Origin: Alterileibacterium massiliense
GTDB taxonomy: Bacteria; Bacillota; Clostridia; Peptostreptococcales; Anaerovoracaceae
Direction of reading: 5' to 3'
DNA length: 64,000 bases
NCBI RefSeq assembly: GCF_900104645.1
Contig: NZ_FNWE01000002.1
Span: forward strand, 821,289 to 885,288
Under the pieces are notes generated by a model. The model saw only the letters and a list, made by a program, of their open reading frames with translations. It was not told where the DNA came from and did not search any database. Of the stretch, positions 8,402 to 16,781 are shown piece after piece. Both the position numbers and the translations under genes were made by a program. Position 1 is the first letter of the stretch, and each line of letters opens with the position of its first letter.

Positions 8402-9616
8402 ATGGATAAATTTAATATTGAAGATTTTACGCTTTTGAAACAACAAAATATTCATTATCTGGACAATGCAGCAACGACGCAGAAACCTAACTGCGTTCTT
8501 GAAGCTGTAAGAGAATATTATGATAAGAAAAATGCCAATCCTATGCGTGGTTTATACGATCTTTCTATTGCTGCAACCGAGGCATATGAAGATGCAAGAG
8601 AGGCAGTATCAAAGTTCATAAATGCAAGAGATGTAAGTGAGATAATTTTTACAAGAAATGCTACGGAGAGTTTAAATCTTGTAGCATATAGCTATGGTAT
8701 GAACTTCATAAATGAGGGTGATGAGATAATAATAAATATTTCAGAGCATCATAGCAATATGCTACCGTGGAGAGAGGTAGCTAAAAAAACTGGAGCAATT
8801 ATCAAATATTATGAATGTGATTCAGATGGAAGAGTCGATCCTGATAAGCTTGATGAGATGATGAATGAACGCACAAAGATTGTTGCAATTGCTCAAGTAT
8901 CTAATGTTTTTGGGTATACTCAGGATATTAAAGAAATTTCAAAGAGAGTCCATAAATATGGTGCATATATAGTATGTGACGGTGCTCAGAGCGTTCCTCA
9001 TATTCCTGTTGATGTTCAGGATTTAGATGTAGATTTTCTTGCATTTTCAGGGCATAAAATGTATGCCCCAATGGGAATTGGCGTCTTATATGCTAAAAAA
9101 GAGATACTAGAAAAAATGCCACCATTTTTGTATGGGGGTGAGATGATTGAATATGTTACAAAGGATAGTGCAACATATGCAGAGTTGCCACATAAATTTG
9201 AAGCAGGAACAGTTAATGACGGAGGTGCTGTCGGGCTTCATGCTGCGATTGATTATATGAATAATATCGGCTGGGATACGCTAATTGGAAGAGAATTGCA
9301 TCTTACTAAGATCGCTATGGAAGAGATGGCAAAGATTCCAAATGTATCAATTATCGGTTCTGACAAAGCAGAAAATCATTCCGGTATAATAACATTTAAA
9401 ATAGATGGCGTTCACCCTCACGATATTGCAGCAATTTTTGATAGCAAGAATATCGCAGTCAGAGCTGGTCATCACTGCACTCAGCCATTACATCAGCATA
9501 TGGGACTTATGTCAACTACTAGAGCGAGCATAACATTTTATAATAATGAAGCTGACATTGAAGCATTCATAGATTGTCTTAAAGGCATAAGGGAGGCTAT
9601 GGGTTATGGCAAATAA
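8402..9616 (+). CDS. sufS: cysteine desulfurase SufS
   Basis: PLP-dependent group II cysteine desulfurase that takes sulfur from cysteine as a persulfide and passes it to SufU. It has 404 residues. The PLP lysine is Lys219 in SGHKMYAPMGIGVLY, and the catalytic cysteine is Cys359 in RAGHHCTQPLHQHMG. The short motif around this Cys marks SufS and not NifS/IscS. The last 11 bases overlap sufU. A second, NifS-type desulfurase lies at 14294-15478, so the two probably serve different acceptors. Confidence 0.97.
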   Translation: MDKFNIEDFTLLKQQNIHYLDNAATTQKPNCVLEAVREYYDKKNANPMRGLYDLSIAATEAYEDAREAVSKFINARDVSEIIFTRNATESLNLVAYSYGMNFINEGDEIIINISEHHSNMLPWREVAKKTGAIIKYYECDSDGRVDPDKLDEMMNERTKIVAIAQVSNVFGYTQDIKEISKRVHKYGAYIVCDGAQSVPHIPVDVQDLDVDFLAFSGHKMYAPMGIGVLYAKKEILEKMPPFLYGGEMIEYVTKDSATYAELPHKFEAGTVNDGGAVGLHAAIDYMNNIGWDTLIGRELHLTKIAMEEMAKIPNVSIIGSDKAENHSGIITFKIDGVHPHDIAAIFDSKNIAVRAGHHCTQPLHQHMGLMSTTRASITFYNNEADIEAFIDCLKGIREAMGYGK

Positions 9617-10073
9617 TACTTTTTATAATGAAGTTCTCACATATCACAATATGAATCCAATTCATAAACACGATATTGATGATGCGAATTTTGAACTTGA
9701 GGGTGTTAATCCATCTTGCGGAGACGATATAATTTTAAAACTAAAGATTGACGAGCAAGGGAAAATAGTAAATGGTGGATATACTGGAGATGGATGTGCA
9801 ATATCTCAGGCATCAGCTGATATGATGCTCGATCTTGTGATAGGTAAGCCTAAGGAAGAAGCCATAAGACTTGCGGATATATTCTTTAGAATGATAAAGG
9901 GAAATATAACAGATGAAGAATTAGATGAACTTGATGAAGCTTCAATCCTACAAGATATTTCTCATATGCCTGCAAGGGTAAAATGTGCTGTTCTTGGATG
10001 GCATACACTTGAAAATATTATTAAAGATGCTGATGAGAATGGTATTCCCAAAATAGGAATTGAAAAGAAATAG
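9606..10073 (+). CDS. sufU: zinc-dependent sulfurtransferase SufU
   Basis: Small acceptor protein (155 residues) that receives sulfur from SufS. It is IscU-like in fold, but in Bacillota it acts as a Zn-dependent sulfurtransferase and not as a scaffold. The expected ligands are all present: Cys38 and Asp40 in NPSCGDD, Cys64 in GDGCAISQAS, and Cys127 in RVKCAVLGW. The insertion after Cys64, before the third cysteine, is typical of SufU. The start overlaps sufS by 11 bases. The stop is 15 bases before the DUF1538 gene, with no terminator, so the operon appears to continue. Confidence 0.95.
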   Translation: MANNTFYNEVLTYHNMNPIHKHDIDDANFELEGVNPSCGDDIILKLKIDEQGKIVNGGYTGDGCAISQASADMMLDLVIGKPKEEAIRLADIFFRMIKGNITDEELDELDEASILQDISHMPARVKCAVLGWHTLENIIKDADENGIPKIGIEKK

Positions 10074-10088
10074 CATAGGGGTATTATA

Positions 10089-11588
10089 TTGACTGAATTA
10101 AAAGAAAAATTAAAAGAAGTTTTATTTTCTGTCTTACCAATAACTGCGATTGTACTCATATTGCATTTTACAATTACTCCATTAAATTCAAATTTGATAT
10201 ACCCATTTCTAATTGCCTCTCTTATGGTCATTATTGGTCTAACATTTTTTTTGATAGGAATAGATCAAGGAATTGAGGAAATAGGAAGGGGTATAGGTAA
10301 TACGATAACGAAGTCTAATAATTATGCTATAGCCATTACGGCTAGCTTAGTTTTAGGCTTTTTTATTTCTTATGCGGAGCCAGATCTTCATATTCTAGCA
10401 AAACAGGTCGACGGAATAACTTCTGGCAGTTTTAATAATCTGCTTATGGTTACTGTTGTATCGGTTGGAATCGGGATAATGATGACTGTAGGTATGTTAC
10501 GCTCTTTAAAGAATATAAAGATTAAATACATATTTACAATTTCATATTTATTAATTTTAATATTATCCTTTTTTTCAAATTATAATTTTATAGCTATTGC
10601 ATTTGACGCTTCAGGGGCAACAACTGGTGCTATAACAGTACCATTTATGTTGGCACTTGCATCAGGCATATCTTCAATGAAAAAAGATAGTAAGGTTAAT
10701 GAAAATACAAGTTTTGGAGTTATTGGAATATCATCGACAGGTGCAATACTTGGAATAATAATAGCAGGGATTTTTTTTAGAAATGATGCGATAAAAGGGA
10801 GTTTACCGAAGACGGTGGTAAAGAGCAGAGACATTACAAGCTTATTTGGAGATAATCTAATACATATTACATATGAAACAATATTAACCTTGCTTCCGAT
10901 TATTTTGACATATGCAATTCTTCAGATATTCTTTTTGAAGCAGAAAAAGAACAGGGTAATAGGCGTAATTAGTGGAATTGTTATGACTTTTATAGGGCTT
11001 GTTATTTTTCTTGTAGGTATAAACGGTGGATTTATGGAGGTAGGTCTTCAGCTAGGCATAAAATTATCGAGTCTAGATTCAAAAATTCCAATAATTATAA
11101 TTTCACTCTTACTAGGAATTACGACTGTTTTAGCAGAACCTGCGGTTCATGTTTTAACTCATCAAGTTGAGGATGTTACAGGTGGCTCTGTCAGAAGAGA
11201 ATGGGTTCTAATATTTTTGTCTTCGGCTGTAGGCCTTGCAATTTTGCTTTCCTCAATTAGAATTATGATAGAAGAAATAGAGCTTTGGATGTATCTAATA
11301 CCTGGATTTGCTCTTGCCATAATACTATCATATTTTGTACCTGAGCTCTTTACAGGAATGGCGATAGATGCCGGAGGAGTAGCATCAGGGCCAATGACAG
11401 CGACTTTTTCGCTTGCCTTTATTCAGGGAATATCTGCAGGAATACCAAATGCAGATTTAATTAAAGATGGATTTGGTATGATAGCAATTGTAGCAATGGT
11501 TCCAATTATATCTATAGAAATTCTAGGAGCCTTATATCAATTGAGCGTGAAAAAATCTTCAAATAATTCAAATAGCATAAAACAATAA
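10089..11588 (+). CDS. DUF1538 integral membrane protein, tandem-duplicated
   Basis: A 499-residue polytopic membrane protein starting at TTG 10089 behind AGGGG. It consists of two related halves. Half one (about 35-245) has IGLTFFLIGIDQGIEEIG, YAEPDLHILAKQVDGIT and FDASGATTGAITVPF. Half two (about 285-480) has the matching IGLVIFLVGINGGFMEVG, LAEPAVHVLTHQVEDVT and IDAGGVASGPMTATF. The conserved AEP and D-x-G-x-x-(S/T)-G motifs lie in or next to membrane segments and could line a transport path. DUF1538 has no established function; the duplicated architecture and the P-II-like neighbour point to a regulated transporter, which is inference. It follows sufU closely. Confidence 0.85.
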   Translation: MTELKEKLKEVLFSVLPITAIVLILHFTITPLNSNLIYPFLIASLMVIIGLTFFLIGIDQGIEEIGRGIGNTITKSNNYAIAITASLVLGFFISYAEPDLHILAKQVDGITSGSFNNLLMVTVVSVGIGIMMTVGMLRSLKNIKIKYIFTISYLLILILSFFSNYNFIAIAFDASGATTGAITVPFMLALASGISSMKKDSKVNENTSFGVIGISSTGAILGIIIAGIFFRNDAIKGSLPKTVVKSRDITSLFGDNLIHITYETILTLLPIILTYAILQIFFLKQKKNRVIGVISGIVMTFIGLVIFLVGINGGFMEVGLQLGIKLSSLDSKIPIIIISLLLGITTVLAEPAVHVLTHQVEDVTGGSVRREWVLIFLSSAVGLAILLSSIRIMIEEIELWMYLIPGFALAIILSYFVPELFTGMAIDAGGVASGPMTATFSLAFIQGISAGIPNADLIKDGFGMIAIVAMVPIISIEILGALYQLSVKKSSNNSNSIKQ

Positions 11589-11626
11589 AAATAATTAAAA
11601 AGCATAATAAATTAAAGGATAATAAA

Positions 11627-12295
11627 ATGGACAATAAAAAAGGATTGCTGGTAAGGAATGAATTTAATGTTATGACGCTTATACTTAACGAGCATCAGAC
11701 AAAACTTTTTATGCACATTATAAAAGAAAAAAATCTATATGATGGAATTATGCTTTTAGCAAAAGGTACTGTTAAAAATTCCTTTTTAAATCTAATTGGA
11801 TTAAAAAATCAAAATATGACAATAATAGATGTTTTGATCCCAAAAGATAAGTCCAAGGAAATAATTGATTATACGAGTGAAAAATTAAAACTTAATGAAA
11901 AAGACCACGGCATCGCTTATTTAACCTCTCCAAAGCTCGCAGGGCATAGGCAGGCTGAAGGCAAAATATTGAAAGATATGGGAGCAAAGAAAATGTTTAA
12001 AAAATTAACTGTGATTGTAAATAGGGGAATGGCAGATGATGTCATGGACATTGCAAGAGAGTCAGGAGCAAAAGGTGGTACAGTTCTTCATGGTAGGGGA
12101 ACTGGGTCAGAAAAGGCCACAAAATTATTTGGCATAGAAGTTGAGCCTGAAAAAGAACTCGTGCTTATTGTAATACCTATTGAAATTGAGGAAAGAGTGG
12201 TAAGCAATTTATATGAAAAACTAGAGATGCAAAATGCCGGAAATGGGATTTTATTTGTAGAAGATATAACTGATGTAAGAGGAATTGTTAATTGA
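11627..12295 (+). CDS. P-II-like protein with two tandem P-II domains
   Basis: Soluble 222-residue protein. The second half (about 122-220) has the P-II pattern: strand LTVIVNRG, a helix, then AKGGTVLHGRGTG (148-160) and an IVIP strand. The first half (about 12-106) repeats it: MTLILNEH, a helix, DGIMLLAKGTV (39-49), IIDVLIPKD, and a closing YLTSPKLAG that matches VEDITDVRG. The first copy has lost the GRGTG residues, so only the second is likely to bind a nucleotide. P-II proteins usually gate transporters and enzymes. The gene lies 38 bases after the DUF1538 gene, so it probably controls that protein; this is inference. The ATG at 11627 follows AAAGGATAA. Confidence 0.8.
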   Translation: MDNKKGLLVRNEFNVMTLILNEHQTKLFMHIIKEKNLYDGIMLLAKGTVKNSFLNLIGLKNQNMTIIDVLIPKDKSKEIIDYTSEKLKLNEKDHGIAYLTSPKLAGHRQAEGKILKDMGAKKMFKKLTVIVNRGMADDVMDIARESGAKGGTVLHGRGTGSEKATKLFGIEVEPEKELVLIVIPIEIEERVVSNLYEKLEMQNAGNGILFVEDITDVRGIVN

Positions 12296-12304
12296 GGTAA
12301 TGCG

Positions 12305-12490
12305 ATGTTAGAAGTTCTTTTAATGCAATATAAGGATATATTTGGAAGAGATTTTCCTTTGATTGATTTTGAAGGGAGACCTGAGATAGATGTAATAAAT
12401 ACAATTTATGAATGTGTTCATAATAATAAGCCATACGAAGAAGATATGGAGATAAAAACCAAGATAATGGACGCTCCGTCTGCTAGATAG
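12305..12490 (+). CDS. small hypothetical protein (61 residues)
   Basis: A short gene 9 bases after the P-II-like gene, with GAGGT 7-11 bases before its ATG. The product has no membrane segment and looks like a compact helical protein: a YKDIFGRDFPLIDF segment, a middle helix (PEIDVINTIYECVHNNKPY), and a charged end. Small proteins of this general pattern (FG-x-x-FP, then a helix ending NKPY) occur widely in Clostridia, but I know of no assigned function. Good ribosome-binding spacing and its place at the end of the DUF1538/P-II unit support it being real. Confidence 0.6.
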   Translation: MLEVLLMQYKDIFGRDFPLIDFEGRPEIDVINTIYECVHNNKPYEEDMEIKTKIMDAPSAR

Positions 12491-12516
12491 ATTGCTTTTG
12501 TAGATACTATATATTA

Positions 12517-12545
12517 TTGACTAAAAACTGTGCAAAGGCTATAAT
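12517..12545 (+). promoter_or_regulatory. promoter of rny
   Basis: TTGACT at 12517-12522, exactly 17 bases, then TATAAT at 12540-12545. The start would be near 12552, leaving a leader of about 97 bases before the rny ATG. Confidence 0.85.
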
Positions 12546-12547
12546 AT

Positions 12548-12603
12548 ACAAGTGTAATTAAAAATACTTGTTAGTTTTATAGCGTAAGCACATTTTTTAT
12601 GTG
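12548..12603 (+). other. rny leader with two short inverted repeats
   Basis: Just after the -10 an ACAAGT/ACTTGT pair (12548-12553, 12566-12571) could form a hairpin or an operator. A second pair CACAT/ATGTG (12589-12593, 12599-12603) lies 46 bases before the start codon. Neither has a T-run. Autoregulation of RNase Y through its leader is possible but is speculation. Confidence 0.3.
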
Positions 12604-12648
12604 ATACGGATATTATACAAATTTAATATTAAATTGGGAGGTTTAGCT

Positions 12649-14193
12649 ATGGCACCGTTAGTTACTGCCATATTAGTTGGCATTTTGTGTCTAGTTGTTG
12701 GACTTCTGGTTGGTTATGCTTTACGCAAAAATATCGGTGAAAAAGAGATAGGTAGTGCCGAAGCTAAAGCAAAAAATATTATACTTGATGCGGAAAATAA
12801 TGCTGATAATTTAAAAAAAGAAAAAATAGTTGAAGCAAAGGAAGAAGCATATAGGATAAAGTCTGATCTTGAAAGAGAATTAAAGGAAAGAAGAAACGAA
12901 ATTCAAAAAGCTGAAAGACGAATCAATCAGAAAGAAGAAAACATCGATAGAAAATTAGACAAGATTGAAAGACGAGAGGAGAATATTACAAAGAGAGAGC
13001 GTTCTCTCGAAGATAAGCACAATGAGTTAGACAAATTTGTTCAAAAGCAAATAGATGAGCTTGAAAAGATCTCCGGTTATTCAAAAGAAGAGGCCAAGCA
13101 TATGCTTCTTCAGGAGATTGAAGCCGATGTCAGAAAAGACGCTTCTATGCTTATAACAAAGATAGAATCAGAGGCAAAAGAAGAGGCTGAAAAGCACGCT
13201 AAAGAAGTTATTACAATGGCGATACAAAAATGTGCTTCTGAGACAGTCGCGGAAACTACTGTATCAGTTGTGCCACTTCCTAGTGATGATATGAAAGGAA
13301 GAATAATCGGTAGAGAGGGAAGAAATATTAGAACGATAGAAACTCTTACCGGTGTTGACCTTATTATAGATGATACACCTGAAGCAGTTCTTCTATCCGG
13401 ATTTGATCCTGTCAGGAGAGAAATTGCAAGAATTGCTTTGGAAAAACTTATTATTGATGGAAGAATACATCCTGCAAGAATTGAGGAAATGGTTCAGAGG
13501 GCAACCAAGGAAGTCAATAATATTATCAAAGAAGAAGGCGAACAGGCTTGCTTTGATACAGGCGTTCACAATCTACATCCAGAATTAATTAAATTACTGG
13601 GCCGCCTAAAATATAGAACCTCTTATGGACAGAATGTATTAAAACACTCCATAGAAGTAGCTATTTTAGCAGGTATAATGGCTGACGAGCTTGGATATGA
13701 TTCAAAGCTGGCGAAGAGGGCTGGATTATTACATGATATTGGTAAATCAATAGATCATGAAGTTGAAGGTACTCATGTAGAAATAGGACTTAATATATGC
13801 AAAAAATATAAGGAATCATGGAAGGTACTAAATGCAGTTGAAGCACATCATGGCGATGTAGAACCAAGCACTATGGAGGCGGTTTTGGTTGCTGCTGCTG
13901 ATGCCTTGTCTGCTGCAAGACCTGGTGCAAGAAGAGAAACGCTTGAAGCATATATTAAAAGACTTGAAAGCCTTGAAAAAATTGCTAATGAAACAAAGGG
14001 TGTTGATAAATCTTATGCTATTCAGGCAGGTAGAGAGATTAGAATTGTTGTAAAACCTTCACAGGTTAAAGATGATGAAGTCGCTATACTCGCTCGAGAT
14101 GTAGCAAAGAAGATAGAATCTCAGCTTGAGTATCCTGGCAATATCAAGGTCAATGTAATTAGAGAAACACATGCAGTTGATTATGCAAAATAA
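12649..14193 (+). CDS. rny: ribonuclease Y
   Basis: Membrane-anchored endoribonuclease that starts mRNA decay in Bacillota, and a core of the degradosome-like network. With the start at ATG 12649 the protein has 514 residues, the family length. That ATG has GGGAGG seven bases upstream; an in-frame GTG at 12601 lacks such a site. Order of parts: an N-terminal membrane helix ([19 protein letters not shown]), a long Lys/Glu-rich coiled coil (about 30-190), a KH domain ([15 protein letters not shown]), and an HD domain with [12 protein letters not shown] as the metal-binding catalytic motif. It has its own promoter. Confidence 0.96.
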   Translation: MAPLVTAILVGILCLVVGLLVGYALRKNIGEKEIGSAEAKAKNIILDAENNADNLKKEKIVEAKEEAYRIKSDLERELKERRNEIQKAERRINQKEENIDRKLDKIERREENITKRERSLEDKHNELDKFVQKQIDELEKISGYSKEEAKHMLLQEIEADVRKDASMLITKIESEAKEEAEKHAKEVITMAIQKCASETVAETTVSVVPLPSDDMKGRIIGREGRNIRTIETLTGVDLIIDDTPEAVLLSGFDPVRREIARIALEKLIIDGRIHPARIEEMVQRATKEVNNIIKEEGEQACFDTGVHNLHPELIKLLGRLKYRTSYGQNVLKHSIEVAILAGIMADELGYDSKLAKRAGLLHDIGKSIDHEVEGTHVEIGLNICKKYKESWKVLNAVEAHHGDVEPSTMEAVLVAAADALSAARPGARRETLEAYIKRLESLEKIANETKGVDKSYAIQAGREIRIVVKPSQVKDDEVAILARDVAKKIESQLEYPGNIKVNVIRETHAVDYAK

Positions 14194-14206
14194 ATAATAA
14201 TTATAA

Positions 14207-14242
14207 TAGCTGTCGCTTTGGTATTATTCATTGCGATGGCTA
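14207..14242 (+). other. 10-bp hairpin between rny and the desulfurase gene
   Basis: TAGCTGTCGC (14207-14216) pairs over ten positions, two of them G-U, with GCGATGGCTA (14233-14242) across a 16-base loop. The following AAATTTATG is not a U-run, so it may be a weak terminator, an RNA stabiliser or a processing site. Confidence 0.45.
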
Positions 14243-14293
14243 AATTTATGCTAAGGGAACAATTAATAAAAATATGATAAGGATAGGATAGCA

Positions 14294-15478
14294 TTGATTT
14301 ATCTTGATAATAGTTCAACAACTAAAGAATATGACGAGGTCAGGTCGCTTATATATAATATGAGCGGAAATTCTTTCGGAAATGCGTCGTCTCTTCACAG
14401 TCTTGGGTTTAAAGCACATAATGAACTTGAAAATGCGAGAAAAGAGATTGGCAAATATTTTTCTGAAGATGGAGATATTATATTCACCTCCGGTGGCACT
14501 GAAAGTGATAATATGGCAATTTTTTCTTCATGTATGAAAATGAGAAAAAGAGCCAATAAAATTATAACTTCACATATTGAGCATCCGGCAGTACTAAATA
14601 CCTGTAAAAACCTCGAAAATTATGGTTTTGAGCTCATAAAAATTGAAAATGATGATAGGGGTATTTTTTCATTAGAATCATTAAAAGATAATTTAGATAA
14701 GGATGTATGCCTTGTTACACTTATGACAGTAAATAACGAGGTAGGAACTATAGAGCCAATCTCAGAAATTTCTGAAATAATTAGAAATTTTAATAAGGAG
14801 AATGGAACTGATATTATCTTTCACACAGATGCAGTTCAGGCTTTTGGAAAGATTAAACTTGATAAGTCTTTGTTTGATTTAGCATCGGTGAGCGGACATA
14901 AAATTCATGCTCCAAAGGGCATAGGTGCCTTATATATGGATAAAAAGTTAAGACTGATGCCTTTACTTAATGGCGGTGGTCAGGAGAGCGGATTTAGATC
15001 CGGAACTGAAAATATTCCAGCTATAGCAGGATTTGCATTAGCTTCAAAGCTAACACATGAAAATCTTTCAAACAATCAAGCCAAGTTATCAAAACTGAAT
15101 GAGTATTTTATTAGAGGATTATCAGAAGAAATATGCGATTATAGCATTAATGGGGTTTCTGATTTGGGATTTTCCCTTGATGATAGCGGGCTTAGGTTAC
15201 CAAATATTTTATCTATATCTTTTCATGGGACAAGGGGAGAAGTTATTCTTCACATATTGGAGCAAGATGAAATCTATGTATCAACAGGCTCAGCCTGCTC
15301 GTCGCATAGCAATAGCGACAGCCATGTTTTGAAAGCTATGAATAAGAACCATAAAGAAATAGAGGGGACGCTTAGATTCAGTTTTTCAGAATTTAATACG
15401 ATAGATGATATGAACATAGTAATTGACAGATTAAAATTAGCAATAAATAGGTTTAGAAAGCTTGGATCATTTAGATAG
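14294..15478 (+). CDS. cysteine desulfurase, NifS/IscS type (probable ThiI partner)
   Basis: PLP enzyme of 394 residues that forms a cysteine persulfide. It begins MIYLDNSSTT, the usual N terminus for this class, from TTG 14294 with AAGGAT upstream. Lys203 in SGHKIHAPKGIGALY is the PLP lysine. Cys335 sits in the flexible STGSACSSHSNS loop that marks class I (NifS/IscS). The gene is 28 bases before thiI. In Bacillus subtilis an equivalent neighbour (NifZ) is the sulfur donor for ThiI in 4-thiouridine synthesis, so the same role is likely here. It is separate from the SufS system upstream. Confidence 0.93.
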   Translation: MIYLDNSSTTKEYDEVRSLIYNMSGNSFGNASSLHSLGFKAHNELENARKEIGKYFSEDGDIIFTSGGTESDNMAIFSSCMKMRKRANKIITSHIEHPAVLNTCKNLENYGFELIKIENDDRGIFSLESLKDNLDKDVCLVTLMTVNNEVGTIEPISEISEIIRNFNKENGTDIIFHTDAVQAFGKIKLDKSLFDLASVSGHKIHAPKGIGALYMDKKLRLMPLLNGGGQESGFRSGTENIPAIAGFALASKLTHENLSNNQAKLSKLNEYFIRGLSEEICDYSINGVSDLGFSLDDSGLRLPNILSISFHGTRGEVILHILEQDEIYVSTGSACSSHSNSDSHVLKAMNKNHKEIEGTLRFSFSEFNTIDDMNIVIDRLKLAINRFRKLGSFR

Positions 15479-15506
15479 TAAGGGATAAATTTAGAGGATA
15501 ATTGTA

Positions 15507-16709
15507 ATGAATAATGAAGTGATAAATAAAAATATATATATCATTAGATGTGGTGAAGTATCATTAAAGGGAATGAATAAGCCATATTTTGAAAGAATTC
15601 TCCTAGAAAGGCTGAAAAAAGCATTTAAGTTCAATAATTTTAATGATGCTGATATTAGATGGATAGATGGACTTATTATTGCAGAAGTGCCAAGCATTTA
15701 TGATAGGGAGGAAATTATAAGGGCAGCCTCAAAGGTTTTCGGTGTTGCTTCTGTAAGCTATGCGATCAAGACAGGAAAAGAAATAGAAGAAATATCAAAT
15801 GATGCGATAATCTTTATGAAGAATATCATGCTTAAAGAGGATATTAAGACTTTTAAGGTAAAGGCTAAAAGAGCTGATAAGACTTATCCTATACAGTCAC
15901 CTGAGATTGCTCGACTAATTGGAGGAGCAATTTTAAAGGGTATAAATTCTCTAAGCGTAGACATTCATAATCCTGACTGCGAGCTACATATTGATGTGAG
16001 AAGAGAGGGAACATATATTTATAGGAATAAGGTTAAGGCGTTTGGCGGATTGCCTCTAGGTACTAATGGCAGAGGGCTTTTATTGATGTCAGGAGGAATT
16101 GACAGTCCGGTTGCTGCCTTTATGATGGCAAAGAGAGGAATGACTATTGATGCGATACATTTTCATTCATATCCATATACAAGCCAAAGAGCACTTGACA
16201 AGGTGAAAATGCTTGTAAAACAGTTATCTTCATATATGGGAGACATAAATTTACATATTGTCAACTTACTTCCTATTCAAGAGGAGATAGTAAAAAACTG
16301 CCCGGCTTCGGAGGTGACGATTCTAGTCAGAAGATTTATGATGAGAATTGCTGAAATCATTGCTAAGAAGAATGAGGATATGATGTTAATAACGGGAGAA
16401 AGCCTTGGACAGGTAGCAAGCCAGACAGCAGAAGCTTTGGTAGTAACTGACTCATCGGTTAATATACCTGTGATGAGACCTTTAATAGCAATGGATAAGG
16501 TTGATATTATGGATTTAGCTAAAGAAATTGGCACTTATGAAATATCGATTGAACCATATGAAGACTGTTGCACTGTATTTCTTCCAAAGCATCCAGTGAC
16601 AAAGCCTAAATTAAATTATATCGAAAATTCAGAGTCTGCTCTAAAGGTTCAGGAGCTCATAAATTCTGCGGCGGAAAGTGCTGAGCTAATTAAAATAGGT
16701 TTAAAGTAA
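15507..16709 (+). CDS. thiI: tRNA 4-thiouridine synthase ThiI
   Basis: ATP-dependent enzyme that thiolates U8 of tRNA; in some bacteria it also feeds thiamine thiazole synthesis. The 400-residue protein has an N-terminal ferredoxin-like and THUMP domain (about 60-165) and then a PP-loop ATPase domain with LLLMSGGIDSPVAAF. It ends soon after EDCCTVFLPKHPVTKPK and has no C-terminal rhodanese domain, the short form usual in Bacillota. Sulfur would then come directly from the adjacent desulfurase. The ATG at 15507 follows GAGGATAA. Confidence 0.95.
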   Translation: MNNEVINKNIYIIRCGEVSLKGMNKPYFERILLERLKKAFKFNNFNDADIRWIDGLIIAEVPSIYDREEIIRAASKVFGVASVSYAIKTGKEIEEISNDAIIFMKNIMLKEDIKTFKVKAKRADKTYPIQSPEIARLIGGAILKGINSLSVDIHNPDCELHIDVRREGTYIYRNKVKAFGGLPLGTNGRGLLLMSGGIDSPVAAFMMAKRGMTIDAIHFHSYPYTSQRALDKVKMLVKQLSSYMGDINLHIVNLLPIQEEIVKNCPASEVTILVRRFMMRIAEIIAKKNEDMMLITGESLGQVASQTAEALVVTDSSVNIPVMRPLIAMDKVDIMDLAKEIGTYEISIEPYEDCCTVFLPKHPVTKPKLNYIENSESALKVQELINSAAESAELIKIGLK

Positions 16710-16731
16710 GATATATATGATAAATGAATAA

Positions 16732-16759
16732 TTACTTTTATATTAAATGATGTTATAAT
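16732..16759 (+). promoter_or_regulatory. extended -10 promoter of the sppA-pyrH-frr unit
   Basis: TG-T-TATAAT at 16751-16759 is an extended -10 element. A weak -35, TTACTT, lies at 16732-16737. The start would be about 15 bases before the sppA ATG, close to its AAGGAG site, so the leader is very short. Confidence 0.6.
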
Positions 16760-16781
16760 TTATAAGGAGATAATACATTAG

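Noticed and set aside
12601-12648. A longer RNase Y starting at GTG 12601
   Set aside because: The added residues have no family counterpart, and a strong GGGAGG site sits just before ATG 12649.
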